A stretch of 64,000 nt of DNA, from assembly GCF_030161395.1 (NCBI RefSeq), contig NZ_BSST01000001.1, forward strand, positions 1,612,001 through 1,676,000, read 5' to 3'. The DNA is from Thalassotalea insulae (GTDB lineage Bacteria > Pseudomonadota > Gammaproteobacteria > Enterobacterales > Alteromonadaceae). The notes beneath the pieces were generated by a model. That model had not been told where the DNA came from, searched no databases, and worked only from the letters and a program-made list of their open reading frames with translations. Made by a program: the position numbers and the translations under genes. Shown here piece by piece: positions 19,418 to 28,002 of the stretch; within the stretch, counting starts at the first letter, position 1; each line of letters opens with the position of its first letter.

Positions 19418-20578
19418 CTAACTTTGTTGACTGGCGACTAATCCCTGTTCAAGGTCTACTAAGATATCATCAATATCTTCGATACCAACAGAAATACGCA
19501 CTAGCGACTGAGTGATCCCTGCTTCAATCTGAGCAGACAATTCCATTCCAGCATGGGTCATAGTCGATGGGTGACTAATTAAGCTTTCAACACCACCTAG
19601 CGATTGAGCTAAGGTAAACAAGGATAGATGATCAAATAACTTCTTAACTGCGTCGATCCCACCTTTAACTTCAAAACTCATCATAGAACCAAAATCAGCT
19701 TGTTGTTTTTTCGCAACTTCATGGTTTGGATGATCAACAAAACCTGGGTAATAAACAGCGTCAATAGCCGGATGAGCCCGTAAAAACTGCGCAACAGCCT
19801 CTGCATTTTGCTGATGTTGTTTCATCCTTACCGGCAAGGTTTTCAGGCCACGTAATGCAAGATAGCTATCAAAGGCGCTACCAGTAATGCCGATACAATT
19901 GGCCCACCACGCTAGCTCTTCACCAAGAGCTTGTTCTTTAGTGACTAATACCCCACCAACAACATCACTATGACCATTGATAAATTTAGTGGTGGAATGA
20001 AAAACAATATCAGCGCCTAATAATAGCGGTTGTTGTAATATCGGCGATAAAAAGGTGTTATCAACAGCAACCAAAGCGCCTGCCTCTTGGCTTGCTTTTG
20101 TCACAGCAGCAATATCTACAATGCGTAATAACGGATTACTTGGCGTCTCTATTAACACCAATTTAGGCTGATGGGCTAATGCGTCCGCTAATGCCTGAGG
20201 ATCATTTTGATCGACGACAATTAACTTAAATTGACCACGTTTTGCTAAATGAGTAAACAATCGATAGCTGCCACCATAGCAGTCATGTGGAATAACGACA
20301 GTATCTTCGGTGCTTAGTAGTTGGCATAACAAATGAACCGCGGACATACCCGTACTTGTAACAATACCAACAGCACCTTGTTCTAGCTCTGCAACTGCAC
20401 TGGCAAAAGTTGCACGGGTTGGGTTTCCGGTGCGCGAATAATCAAATTGACGTTTTTCATTAAACCCCTTGAGCGCATAGGTACTAGAAAGATGAATAGC
20501 CGGAATTACCGCACCATAGTGTTCATCAGTATTTATGCCTGCTCTTACTGCGGTAGTCGATAATTTATTCGCTGCCAT
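19418..20578 (-). CDS. metB: Cystathionine gamma-synthase MetB
   Basis: MetB condenses O-succinylhomoserine with cysteine to form cystathionine. The PLP enzyme has DYSRTGNPTR, SNPLLRIVDI, the PLP-lysine motif HSTTKFINGHSDVVGG, and SLGGVESLISHPSTMTH. The start is chosen at the ATG at 20578, because GGAG (20585-20588) is 6 bases upstream of it. The frame extends to a TTG four codons earlier, but that codon adjoins the ribosome binding site. Two clusters of met boxes and a matching promoter lie directly upstream, facing metJ. Confidence 0.95.
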   Translation of the reverse strand: MAANKLSTTAVRAGINTDEHYGAVIPAIHLSSTYALKGFNEKRQFDYSRTGNPTRATFASAVAELEQGAVGIVTSTGMSAVHLLCQLLSTEDTVVIPHDCYGGSYRLFTHLAKRGQFKLIVVDQNDPQALADALAHQPKLVLIETPSNPLLRIVDIAAVTKASQEAGALVAVDNTFLSPILQQPLLLGADIVFHSTTKFINGHSDVVGGVLVTKEQALGEELAWWANCIGITGSAFDSYLALRGLKTLPVRMKQHQQNAEAVAQFLRAHPAIDAVYYPGFVDHPNHEVAKKQQADFGSMMSFEVKGGIDAVKKLFDHLSLFTLAQSLGGVESLISHPSTMTHAGMELSAQIEAGITQSLVRISVGIEDIDDILVDLEQGLVASQQS

Positions 20579-20623
20579 CATATGCTCCAATTAGGTTAAT
20601 ATCGCATCATGCCAAAACCAAAT

Positions 20624-20655
20624 AGATGTTTGGACGTCCAAAAGTCTAAATGTTT
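20624..20655 (-). promoter_or_regulatory. Four tandem met boxes (MetJ operator) before metB
   Basis: Four consecutive 8-bp units, AGATGTTT, GGACGTCC, AAAAGTCT, AAATGTTT (plus-strand reading), each resemble the MetJ consensus AGACGTCT, with GGACGTCC and AAAAGTCT closest. They overlap the -10 element of the metB promoter, so MetJ with S-adenosylmethionine would block transcription of metBL. Confidence 0.85.
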
Positions 20656-20671
20656 TAAATATAGGGGTCAA
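20643..20671 (-). promoter_or_regulatory. metB promoter (sigma-70 type)
   Basis: On the minus strand TTGACC (20666-20671) and TAGACT (20643-20648) are 17 bases apart. The -10 is inside the four-unit met-box cluster, and the -35 abuts the second cluster. Confidence 0.6.
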
Positions 20672-20694
20672 GAACTTTAGACATCTAAACTTCT
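20671..20694 (+). promoter_or_regulatory. Second met-box cluster (three tandem units)
   Basis: AGAACTTT, AGACATCT, AAACTTCT are three tandem 8-bp units. The middle one differs from AGACGTCT at one base. The cluster lies just behind the metB -35 and 12 bases upstream of the metJ -35, so it could serve either promoter and allow MetJ autoregulation. Confidence 0.7.
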
Positions 20695-20706
20695 ACACAT
20701 TCATTA

Positions 20707-20734
20707 TTGACTAGCAAGCGTTAACCAGTAAAAT
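20707..20734 (+). promoter_or_regulatory. metJ promoter (sigma-70 type)
   Basis: TTGACT (20707-20712) and TAAAAT (20729-20734) are separated by 16 bases, about 80 bases upstream of the metJ start and just downstream of the second met-box cluster. Confidence 0.5.
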
Positions 20735-20812
20735 CTATACCTGATACCTTGCGTTATCATAGCCTAGCCTGATAATGCGATAAATGAATAAAAATATAAA
20801 TAGAGGTAATTC

Positions 20813-21142
20813 ATGGCAGAGTGGAATGGTGAATATATAAACCCCTACGCCGAGCATGGTAAAAAAAGTGAACAAGTAAAAAAAATCACCGTTTCAATAC
20901 CTTTGCGTGTTTTGAAAGTATTAACCGATGAACGGACCCGTCGACAAGTTAATAACCTAAGACATGCAACTAATAGTGAATTACTTTGTGAGGCTTTTCT
21001 GCATGCTTTTACTGGTCAGCCTTTACCGGATGATCAAGATTTGGCAAAAGATAATGAGCAAAAATTACCGGCAAGTGTCAGAAAAATATTAGCGGAAAAT
21101 GGCGTAACTGATTTTAGTCAGTATGAAATCGACGACGAATAA
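20813..21142 (+). CDS. metJ: Methionine repressor MetJ
   Basis: MetJ is a ribbon-helix-helix dimer that binds tandem met boxes with S-adenosylmethionine as corepressor. The 109-residue sequence follows E. coli MetJ (105): MAEWNGEYINPYAEHGKKSEQ, the DNA-contacting strand KKITVSIPLRVLK, then DERTRRQVNNLRHATNSELLCEAF. A ribosome binding site (GAGGT) precedes the ATG. It faces metB-metL across a 234-base region with two met-box clusters, reproducing the metJ-metBL divergon. Confidence 0.97.
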   Translation: MAEWNGEYINPYAEHGKKSEQVKKITVSIPLRVLKVLTDERTRRQVNNLRHATNSELLCEAFLHAFTGQPLPDDQDLAKDNEQKLPASVRKILAENGVTDFSQYEIDDE

Positions 21143-21148
21143 TCAATA

Positions 21149-21177
21149 AAAGGAAAAGGCTTTAGTGCCTTTTCCTT
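21149..21177. terminator. Bidirectional terminator between metJ and the malic enzyme gene
   Basis: An 11-bp perfect stem (AAGGAAAAGGC / GCCTTTTCCTT) with a six-base loop lies between two converging genes. The minus-strand transcript runs into TTTTATTG after the stem. Confidence 0.8.
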
Positions 21178-21188
21178 CATTTCCACAG

Positions 21189-22433
21189 CTATTCCTGCAT
21201 ATAATTTTCTGGCATTTCCAACGCCGCAACACCTGAATCCACGGCAGCCTGAGCAACGGCTCTGGCCACCCGAGCACATAATCTAGAGTCCATAGGTTTT
21301 GGAATAATATAGTCCTTACCAAAAGTAAGTGCTTGCTCACAACTGGCATCAACCACTTCCTGAGTCACCGGTTCTTTCGCCAATTCTCTTATCGCATGAA
21401 CGCAGGCAACTTTCATTTCATCATTAATGGTTCGTGCTCTTACGTCTAATGCGCCACGGAAAATAAATGGAAAACATAAGACATTATTCACTTGGTTTGG
21501 ATAATCTGAACGACCAGTGGCAATAATAACATCATCTCTGGCTGCCAGCGCGACTTCAGGTTTGATTTCAGGGTCCGGATTCGAACAAGCGAATATTACC
21601 GGATTATTAGCCATCATCGTAACATGCTCAGCCGTCAATAAATTCGGTCCGGAAACCCCAACAAAAACATCTGCTCCGTCAATCACTTGCTCTAACGTTC
21701 GTTTGTCGGTGTTATTAGCAAATAAGCGTTTGTACTCATTCAGGTCATCACGACGAGTATGAATCACCCCTTTAGTATCTAACATATAAATCTTTTCACG
21801 CTGAGCACCACATTTAATTAGCAGCTCCATACAGGCAATAGCGGCTGCTCCAGCGCCCATACAAACGATATTAGCATGTCTTAATTCTTTGCCCTGAATT
21901 TCCAGCGCATTGATCATTCCGGCTGCTGTAACAATCGCGGTACCATGTTGATCATCATGAAATACTGGTACCTTACAACGCTCGATTAACGCTTTTTCTA
22001 TCACGAAACATTCCGGCGCTTTAATATCTTCAAGGTTAATACCACCAAAACTATCAGCGATATTAGCCACAGTATTAATAAACTCATCAGGGGTTTTATG
22101 TTTCACTTCAATATCGAATGAATTAATACCAGCAAAGCGCTTAAATAATAATGCTTTTCCTTCCATCACCGGCTTAGACGCCATCCCACCTAGATTGCCC
22201 AAGCCCAAAATAGCGGTGCCATTGGTTATCACAGCGACGGTATTACCTTTACCGGTATATTTATAAACATCATCAGGGTTTTCCGCAATCGCTCGCACTG
22301 GTTCGGCAACTCCAGGGCTATAGGCAAGAGATAAATCCTGACTGGTTTCAGCAGGAGTGGTCAGTTCGACACTAATTTTCCCGGGTAACGGAAACTGGTG
22401 ATAATCAAGCGCTTGTTGTTTAAAGTCTGTCAT
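21189..22433 (-). CDS. Short-form malic enzyme (malate dehydrogenase, oxaloacetate-decarboxylating)
   Basis: It converts malate to pyruvate and CO2 with reduction of NAD(P). The 414 residues are the short form: N-terminal malic domain (LAYSPGVAEPVRAI, YTGKGNTVAVITNGTAILGLGN, FHDDQHGTAIV) and a C-terminal NAD-binding domain (NIVCMGAGAAAIACMELL, IFACSNPDPEI, ATGRSDYPNQVNNVLCFPF). It lacks the phosphotransacetylase-like tail of MaeB and is too short for MaeA, so I give no symbol. Cofactor preference cannot be read safely. It stands alone, converging on metJ, with a large upstream gap that should contain its promoter. Confidence 0.92.
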   Translation of the reverse strand: MTDFKQQALDYHQFPLPGKISVELTTPAETSQDLSLAYSPGVAEPVRAIAENPDDVYKYTGKGNTVAVITNGTAILGLGNLGGMASKPVMEGKALLFKRFAGINSFDIEVKHKTPDEFINTVANIADSFGGINLEDIKAPECFVIEKALIERCKVPVFHDDQHGTAIVTAAGMINALEIQGKELRHANIVCMGAGAAAIACMELLIKCGAQREKIYMLDTKGVIHTRRDDLNEYKRLFANNTDKRTLEQVIDGADVFVGVSGPNLLTAEHVTMMANNPVIFACSNPDPEIKPEVALAARDDVIIATGRSDYPNQVNNVLCFPFIFRGALDVRARTINDEMKVACVHAIRELAKEPVTQEVVDASCEQALTFGKDYIIPKPMDSRLCARVARAVAQAAVDSGVAALEMPENYMQE

Positions 22434-22803
22434 TAGTCTGTCCTAGGGGCGTTATACCAATTTGGTTATATATTTAATGATGCTTATTTCTTTTTATTAT
22501 TATTTTAGATAATAGCCTAACTATTATCGTTAATTCAAGCAGCTTGATCGGCTAAACCCTGCATTTTTACTAGCATTAGCGCCAATGCCATTGCATAGCA
22601 TTGCAAATAGATGTCGATAATATTCATTATCATTAACACTGATTTTTGCAGAAGATAAACGAAGTTATGAAAAATAAAGAAAAAAAGAGGCTAACATGCC
22701 GCTATCTTTCACACGATAGCAGCTGATAAAAAGCGAAAACCATGCTATTTTGCATAAATAATCAGCAAAGTATTCAATATAAATTACAAAAAATAAATAT
22801 AAA
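22434..22803. other. Gap between purA and the malic enzyme gene, with Fur-box-like site
   Basis: There is no clear gene in this stretch. It must hold the malic enzyme promoter (minus strand). A palindrome ACCAATTTGGT sits at 22456-22466, close to the malic enzyme start, and could be an operator. A Fur-box-like sequence lies at 22616-22637. A small hairpin, GCTATC with GATAGC, occurs near 22700-22722. A 19-codon plus-strand frame beginning near 22666 (MKNKEKKRL...) is too short to call. Confidence 0.5.
22616..22637. promoter_or_regulatory. Fur-box-like sequence
   Basis: On the minus strand the 19-mer GTTAATGATAATGAATATT matches the Fur consensus GATAATGATAATCATTATC at 15 of 19 positions by hand alignment. 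On the plus strand GATAAT and ATTATC also form an inverted pair four bases apart. No iron gene is adjacent, and the nearest start is the malic enzyme, about 180 bases away. Confidence 0.4.
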
Positions 22804-22826
22804 AAAACCGCCAACAGGCGGTTTTT
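22804..22826 (-). terminator. Rho-independent terminator of purA
   Basis: A GC-rich stem (ACCGCC / GGCGGT, extended by A-T pairs) with loop TGTT is followed on the minus strand by a run of seven T, 21 bases past the purA stop. Confidence 0.85.
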
Positions 22827-22846
22827 CAATAACATTGAATGATTAA

Positions 22847-24145
22847 CTACTCGTCAAACGGATTCACTAAAATAATAGTTTCGTTACGATCTGGTCCGGT
22901 TGAGATAATATCCACTGGTACACCGGTAACTTGTTCAATACGCTTAATATAAGCTTTGGCATTTTCTGGTAGGGCATCAACAGATGTCACACCAACAGTC
23001 GAATCACTCCAACCAGGTAGTGTTTCATAAACAGGAGTGATCTCATCATAGCCTTCTGCAGCCGTCGGCGGCACAGTGATCACTTCACCTGATTTAGTTT
23101 GATAGCCAGTACAGATTTTTAACTCTTTCAGGCCATCTAAAACATCAAGTTTCGTTAAACAAAAACCAGTGATACTGTTAATCTGAACAGCTCTGTGCAT
23201 GGCAACGGCATCAAACCAACCACAACGTCTTTCGCGTCCAGTTGTTGCACCAAATTCATGACCGACAGTGCCTAAGTGTTCACCAATTTCATCATCAAGT
23301 TCTGTTGGAAACGGGCCTGAACCAACACGAGTAGTATAGGCCTTAGTAATACCTAAAATATAATCCAAGTATCGAGGACCAAAACCACAGCCAGTAGAAA
23401 CACCACCAGCAGTCGTATTTGATGAAGTAACGTATGGATAAGTGCCGTGATCTATGTCCAATAACGTGCCTTGCGCACCTTCAAACATAATAGAGTCACC
23501 CGCTTTACGCGACTGATCAATTATCTCAGAAATATCAGCGATCATATCCATAATCACTTCACGAACCGATAAGGCATCGGCCAATACTTCTTCATAGCTA
23601 ACCGCATCAACTTTATAGTATTGCGTTAATGCAAAATTATGATACTCAACAATTTCTTTTAATTTACTAGCAAATGTTTCAGCATTAACTAAATCACCAA
23701 CACGCAAGCCACGACGGGCCACCTTATCTTCATATGCCGGGCCAATACCACGACCAGTAGTACCTATCGCTTTATTACCACGAGCTTTTTCACGCGCGAC
23801 GTCTAGCGCGTTATGATAAGGAAGAATTAACGGACAAGCGTCACTGATTAATAAACGTTGACGAACTGGCACACCGCGTTCTTCTAACATTTTAATTTCT
23901 GTCATTAATGCTTTTGGACAGAGCACAACGCCATTGCCTATCAAGCATTTAACATTGTCACGTAATACCCCAGATGGGATCAAATGCAGAACGGTTTTTT
24001 CACCATTGATAACTAGTGTATGACCAGCGTTGTGACCACCTTGATAGCGCACCACATACTTAGCTTTATCTGTCAGTAGGTCTACGACCTTACCCTTACC
24101 TTCGTCACCCCATTGAGTGCCGAGAACTACAACGTTTTTACCCAT
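22847..24145 (-). CDS. purA: Adenylosuccinate synthetase PurA
   Basis: PurA joins IMP and aspartate with GTP, the first committed step to AMP. The N-terminal P-loop is GTQWGDEGKGK, followed by GGHNAGHTLV, GTTGRGIGPAYEDK, FEGAQGTLLDIDHGTYPYVTS, TTGRERRCGW and ISTGPDRNETI. The length (432 residues) equals E. coli PurA. I choose the ATG at 24145 by alignment with E. coli (MGxNVVVLG). A GTG two codons earlier is also in frame, and neither start has a strong ribosome binding site. A near-consensus promoter and a terminator bracket it, so it is likely monocistronic. Confidence 0.97.
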   Translation of the reverse strand: MGKNVVVLGTQWGDEGKGKVVDLLTDKAKYVVRYQGGHNAGHTLVINGEKTVLHLIPSGVLRDNVKCLIGNGVVLCPKALMTEIKMLEERGVPVRQRLLISDACPLILPYHNALDVAREKARGNKAIGTTGRGIGPAYEDKVARRGLRVGDLVNAETFASKLKEIVEYHNFALTQYYKVDAVSYEEVLADALSVREVIMDMIADISEIIDQSRKAGDSIMFEGAQGTLLDIDHGTYPYVTSSNTTAGGVSTGCGFGPRYLDYILGITKAYTTRVGSGPFPTELDDEIGEHLGTVGHEFGATTGRERRCGWFDAVAMHRAVQINSITGFCLTKLDVLDGLKELKICTGYQTKSGEVITVPPTAAEGYDEITPVYETLPGWSDSTVGVTSVDALPENAKAYIKRIEQVTGVPVDIISTGPDRNETIILVNPFDE

Positions 24146-24176
24146 GTTCACATTTTGGAAAAAAAATTAGGCGGGG

Positions 24177-24205
24177 ATTCTATCAAAATTACAAATTGAG
24201 TCCAA
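24177..24205 (-). promoter_or_regulatory. purA promoter (sigma-70 type)
   Basis: On the minus strand TTGGAC (24200-24205) and TAGAAT (24177-24182) are 17 bases apart, five of six matches each at the -10 and near-consensus -35. Transcription would begin about 25 bases upstream of the purA ATG. Confidence 0.75.
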
Positions 24206-24316
24206 GCAATTATTTGCTGCTTTTTAGTACAATTTGAAAATATCAAAGATCAATAAAGGCTTAGGGCGTGTTAATCTTTAGCATATATTTTCTATGCCAA
24301 CTTGCTAATCCGTTAG

Positions 24317-24502
24317 TTAAATTAGCCAGAGAATGATTGCACCAACTAGGATAATAGTAATACCGATGGAACGAATCGCTTGCGGCGTTTCTTCCGCCAA
24401 TTTTAATACATAAGCGCGCCACTTATTGGGAAACAATGCCGGGATCAATCCTTCAATGATTAAAGCAATTGCCAAAGCTGTCATTAGTAATTCGATATTC
24501 AT
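24317..24502 (-). CDS. DUF2065 family small membrane protein (YjeT-like)
   Basis: A 61-residue inner-membrane protein of unknown function with two hydrophobic helices (about 4-22 and 42-60). The pattern ALALIIEGLIPALFPNKWR is typical of DUF2065/YjeT. Its position between hflC and purA is the same as yjeT in E. coli. A terminator separates it from hflC, so it may have its own promoter. Confidence 0.85.
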   Translation of the reverse strand: MNIELLMTALAIALIIEGLIPALFPNKWRAYVLKLAEETPQAIRSIGITIILVGAIILWLI

Positions 24503-24528
24503 AATAATAATTATACCTAAGAAAAAAC

Positions 24529-24556
24529 AAAAGCCATGACAATGCCATGGCTTTTT
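24529..24556 (-). terminator. Terminator after hflC
   Basis: A 10-bp perfect stem (AAAAGCCATG / CATGGCTTTT) with a seven-base loop is followed on the minus strand by GTTTTTTC. It lies about 20 bases past the hflC stop. Confidence 0.8.
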
Positions 24557-24574
24557 ATTGTTCAGTACTAAAGA

Positions 24575-25456
24575 TTATTTATTTTTAGTACTGTCTTTTA
24601 GATAATGAAAGAAATCGCTATCAGGTTTAACTACCATAATGTCATTCTTAGAACTAAAGCTTTTCTCGTAAGCCTCTAAACTTCTAACAAAGTTAAAAAA
24701 TTCAGCATCTTTACTGTAAGCATCCGCATAGACCTTAGCCGCTAGCGCATCCCCTTCACCACGAATTTCAAATGCTTGTTTCTGAGCGGTTGCTAACATG
24801 ACCGTCACTTTCGCATCGATTGTTGCGCGAATAATTTCAGATTGCTCCTGACCTTGCGATCTATGCTCTTTTGCTACCGCAGTACGCTCTGCACGCATCC
24901 GATCATAAATCGAGTTGCTCACTTCCTGTGGTAAGTTGATCGCTTTTACACGCACATCAATAACATCGATACCCAGATCTTCTCGGCTACTTGCTGCACT
25001 ATCTAACGCTTTACTCATGATTTCATCGCGATCACCTGAGACAATTTCTTTAATAGTACGAGAACCGAACTCAGTTCGTAAGCCATTATTAATTTTTTGT
25101 TTCAGTAACGCTTTAGCATTTTCAATAGAGCCAGAGGTTCGTAAGAAATAAGTAGAGAAGTCAACAATACGCCACTTAGTATAGGAGTCGACCATTAAGT
25201 CTTTTTTCTCTGAGGTTACAAAACGATCTGGCGCCTCATCCAGGGTTTGAATACGGGCATCAATTTTACGGACCGATTCTATTAATGGGATTTTAAAATG
25301 CAAACCAGGTTCAAATACTATCATTTGTCCTGCATCATCCCGTTTAATTTTAGAAAACTGGAAAACTATGCCTCGCTGCCCTTCAAAAACAACGAATACT
25401 GAAGAGACCACTAACACAAATAATATGGTGACTATCGCAATAGTAAAATTTTTCAT
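24575..25456 (-). CDS. hflC: FtsH modulator HflC
   Basis: HflC is the SPFH/prohibitin-family partner of HflK. The two form a large periplasm-facing assembly around the membrane protease FtsH and limit its activity. The 293 residues start with one transmembrane helix (about 5-24, IAIVTILFVLVVSSVFVVFE), then VFEGQRGIVFQF and the prohibitin domain, with a charged helical region near 190-240. Residues VFEPGLHFKIPL and SYTKWRIVD are characteristic. It starts 3 bases after hflK and is the last gene before a terminator. Confidence 0.95.
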   Translation of the reverse strand: MKNFTIAIVTILFVLVVSSVFVVFEGQRGIVFQFSKIKRDDAGQMIVFEPGLHFKIPLIESVRKIDARIQTLDEAPDRFVTSEKKDLMVDSYTKWRIVDFSTYFLRTSGSIENAKALLKQKINNGLRTEFGSRTIKEIVSGDRDEIMSKALDSAASSREDLGIDVIDVRVKAINLPQEVSNSIYDRMRAERTAVAKEHRSQGQEQSEIIRATIDAKVTVMLATAQKQAFEIRGEGDALAAKVYADAYSKDAEFFNFVRSLEAYEKSFSSKNDIMVVKPDSDFFHYLKDSTKNK

Positions 25457-25459
25457 TTG

Positions 25460-26605
25460 TTAGTTTCTCCCGCCGTTAAAACGATCTGAACGACCAGAAA
25501 TGGATGGTGCAGTATTTGTTGTGTTGGTACTGTTACCAGTATTGGTTGCCGATTGAGGCATTCTCCGTTGAACCGTTGATTGTTGCTCCATAATTTTATC
25601 TAGCGGCAAATAAATCATATTATTACCACCTTCAACATCGATCATAACTTTACTGGTGTTACTGTAAACTTTTTCCATAGATGATATATATAACCGCTGC
25701 CTAGTCACGTCTGGCGCAGCCTGATATTCCGGCAATAGTTTTTCAAAACGTGCCACTTCACCCTCTGCATCCAATACCGTTTGCTGTTTATACGCTAAGG
25801 CTTCCTGTTCCATACGTTTCACTCGACCACGCGCTCGAGGCTCAATACCGCGAGCATAAGCTTCTGCTTCACGTAAGAAGCGCACTTCATCTTCTTGTGC
25901 GGCAATCGCATCATCAAAGGCATCTTTTACTTCTTCCGGCGGTCTGGCATCTTTAAAGTTAACATCAACAATAATTAAGCCTAAGTTATATGGCTCGATA
26001 ATTTTCTCAAGTTCAGTCCATACTTCTTGACGTACTTTTTCACGACCACTGGTTAAAATATCATCCATTCGGGCATGACCAACCACATAGCGTAATGCAC
26101 TATCAAGTGACTGGCTTAAGCTATCATCAGCATTAGTAACGCTAAAAATATAATTGCGAGGGTCAACAACGCGATACTGGATCTGCATCTCAACGCGAAC
26201 CACATTTTCATCCTGCGTCAACATAAAACCGGCAGCTGGTAAGTCTCTGGTGGTTTGAATATCAACCGGAATAATGCGTTCAATAAAGGTCCATTTCCAA
26301 CGTAAGCCTGGTTCAACCGTACCTGCATATTGACCAAAACGCAGCACTATGCCTTTTTCCGCTTCTTTAACTGTATAAAAGCCGCTGAAAACATACACTA
26401 ACACTGCAACTATCAGTATTAAACCTATGCCGATTGAAGAAAAACTTTTGCCGCTGCCACCACCGGATGATTTGCCGCCGAAGATGCCACCAACTTTATT
26501 ACTTAAGTCTTTTAATAAATCATCTAAATCTGGTGGTCCTTGATTCTTGCCACCTTTGTTTTTCCAGGGATCTTTATCGTCTTTCCCCGGTTCATTCCAA
26601 GCCAT
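25460..26605 (-). CDS. hflK: FtsH modulator HflK
   Basis: HflK is the second SPFH protein of the HflKC complex. The cytoplasmic N-terminus (MAWNEPGKDDKDPW) is rich in Gly, Lys and Ser. One transmembrane helix follows at about 58-76. The prohibitin domain begins with FYTVKEAEKGIVLRFG, and EPGLRWKWTFIERIIPVD is typical of the family. The C-terminal tail is Ser/Thr/Asn-rich and of low complexity. Of 381 residues, the core is close to E. coli HflK (419), with shorter low-complexity ends. It lies 77 bases after hflX. Confidence 0.95.
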   Translation of the reverse strand: MAWNEPGKDDKDPWKNKGGKNQGPPDLDDLLKDLSNKVGGIFGGKSSGGGSGKSFSSIGIGLILIVAVLVYVFSGFYTVKEAEKGIVLRFGQYAGTVEPGLRWKWTFIERIIPVDIQTTRDLPAAGFMLTQDENVVRVEMQIQYRVVDPRNYIFSVTNADDSLSQSLDSALRYVVGHARMDDILTSGREKVRQEVWTELEKIIEPYNLGLIIVDVNFKDARPPEEVKDAFDDAIAAQEDEVRFLREAEAYARGIEPRARGRVKRMEQEALAYKQQTVLDAEGEVARFEKLLPEYQAAPDVTRQRLYISSMEKVYSNTSKVMIDVEGGNNMIYLPLDKIMEQQSTVQRRMPQSATNTGNSTNTTNTAPSISGRSDRFNGGRN

Positions 26606-26682
26606 GATGCTCTCCGCTATTCAAACTAAAAATTGGAAAATTGACATAATAAGTCAAACAATCTGCTTAATATATCAGTCTG

Positions 26683-27969
26683 TTAACTTTCAATAAAGCC
26701 TTGTATTAATGCTTCGTCCTGTTTAATAAATCGCTGCCATTCTCGAACCGGTAATTTTACTTTTAACAAACAATTACCTTGCTCATCATATTGCTCATCC
26801 GCAATACAATTTAATTGGTATAAAGCACCGCGTAACTTACCGTAATTAGGAGGAATGCACAGGCTATGCTTAACTATTTGCTTACCTAACCGCTCCGTTA
26901 ACGCCTGAAACAACAAATCAATGCCTATGCCTTGTTGCGCAGATAACCATACCCGAATCGGCAGACCAGCTTCATCACGATCAATACGAGGCTCAATATC
27001 TTCAAGACAATCAATTTTATTACACACTAGCAATTGAGGCACTTTATCTGCTTCAATTTCTTGTAACACTTCTTGTACCTGATCAATATTTTTACTTCGT
27101 CTTTCATCAGCAATGTCGACAACATGTAGCAATAATTCAGCTTCTCGGGTTTCCGTTAACGTCGCCTTAAACGCCGCGACTAAATCATGTGGTAAATGAC
27201 GAATAAAACCAACAGTATCAGCTAGTATTGCCCGTCCAACATCCGCAATTTCGATTTTGCGTAATGTCGGATCTAAAGTGGCAAACAGTTGATCTGCAGC
27301 ATAAACGTCAGCTTCTGTAATACGATTAAACAATGTAGATTTACCAGCATTGGTGTAACCCACAAGTGAAACCGTCGGTATTTCCGCTCGATTTCTCGCC
27401 CGACGCCCCTGCTGACGTTGTTTTTCTACTTTCTCTAGCCGCTTACGAATGCTGATCATACGTTCACGTAGTAAGCGTCTATCAGTTTCCAGCTGGGTTT
27501 CCCCCGGGCCACGTAAACCAATACCACCTTTTTGTCGCTCTAAATGGGTCCAGCCACGGATCAATCGAGTACTAATATGCCGAAGCTGTGCCAGTTCAAC
27601 CTGCAATTTACCCTCGTGAGTCCTGGCCCGTTGCGCGAAGATATCTAAAATTAGCGTAGTACGGTCAACAACCCGGCATTCACACAAAGCTTCGATATTT
27701 TTTTCTTGTGACGGTGATAAACTGTGATTAAACAATATAACGTTGGCATCATAAAGTTTAACGGCATCGGCGATCTCTTCTGCCTTGCCGCTACCAACAA
27801 AATACTTACTATGAGGGGTATTACGCTTTCCACTAACAACGGTTAACGATTTAATACCCGCAGAATCAACAAGCATTTCAAATTCTTGTAAATCCTCTCG
27901 GGCATTTTCATCAGGAAAATCTATATGAACAAGTATCGCCTGCTCACCTGCTTGATACCTATCAAACAA
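26683..27969 (-). CDS. hflX: Ribosome-associated GTPase HflX
   Basis: HflX is a GTPase that splits stalled or heat-damaged ribosomes. It has an N-terminal HflX domain (DRYQAGEQAILVHI; GKAEEIADAV), a linker with ERQKGGIGLRGPGETQLETDRR, then the G domain with G1 GYTNAGKST, G3 DTVGFIRHLPH, G4 NKID and G5 SAQ. I favour a TTG start at 27969: GGAG is 8 bases upstream and the result aligns with the E. coli N-terminus (MFDRY) and length (426). Another TTG six codons earlier extends the frame but lacks a spaced ribosome binding site. It follows hfq by 33 bases. Confidence 0.93.
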   Translation of the reverse strand: MFDRYQAGEQAILVHIDFPDENAREDLQEFEMLVDSAGIKSLTVVSGKRNTPHSKYFVGSGKAEEIADAVKLYDANVILFNHSLSPSQEKNIEALCECRVVDRTTLILDIFAQRARTHEGKLQVELAQLRHISTRLIRGWTHLERQKGGIGLRGPGETQLETDRRLLRERMISIRKRLEKVEKQRQQGRRARNRAEIPTVSLVGYTNAGKSTLFNRITEADVYAADQLFATLDPTLRKIEIADVGRAILADTVGFIRHLPHDLVAAFKATLTETREAELLLHVVDIADERRSKNIDQVQEVLQEIEADKVPQLLVCNKIDCLEDIEPRIDRDEAGLPIRVWLSAQQGIGIDLLFQALTERLGKQIVKHSLCIPPNYGKLRGALYQLNCIADEQYDEQGNCLLKVKLPVREWQRFIKQDEALIQGFIES

Positions 27970-28002
27970 ATGAGCGACTCCATACAATACCAGTTAAGTT
28001 CA

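Noticed and set aside
22456..22466. Palindrome ACCAATTTGGT near the malic enzyme start
   Set aside because: Short AT-rich palindromes of this kind are common; no regulator can be named.
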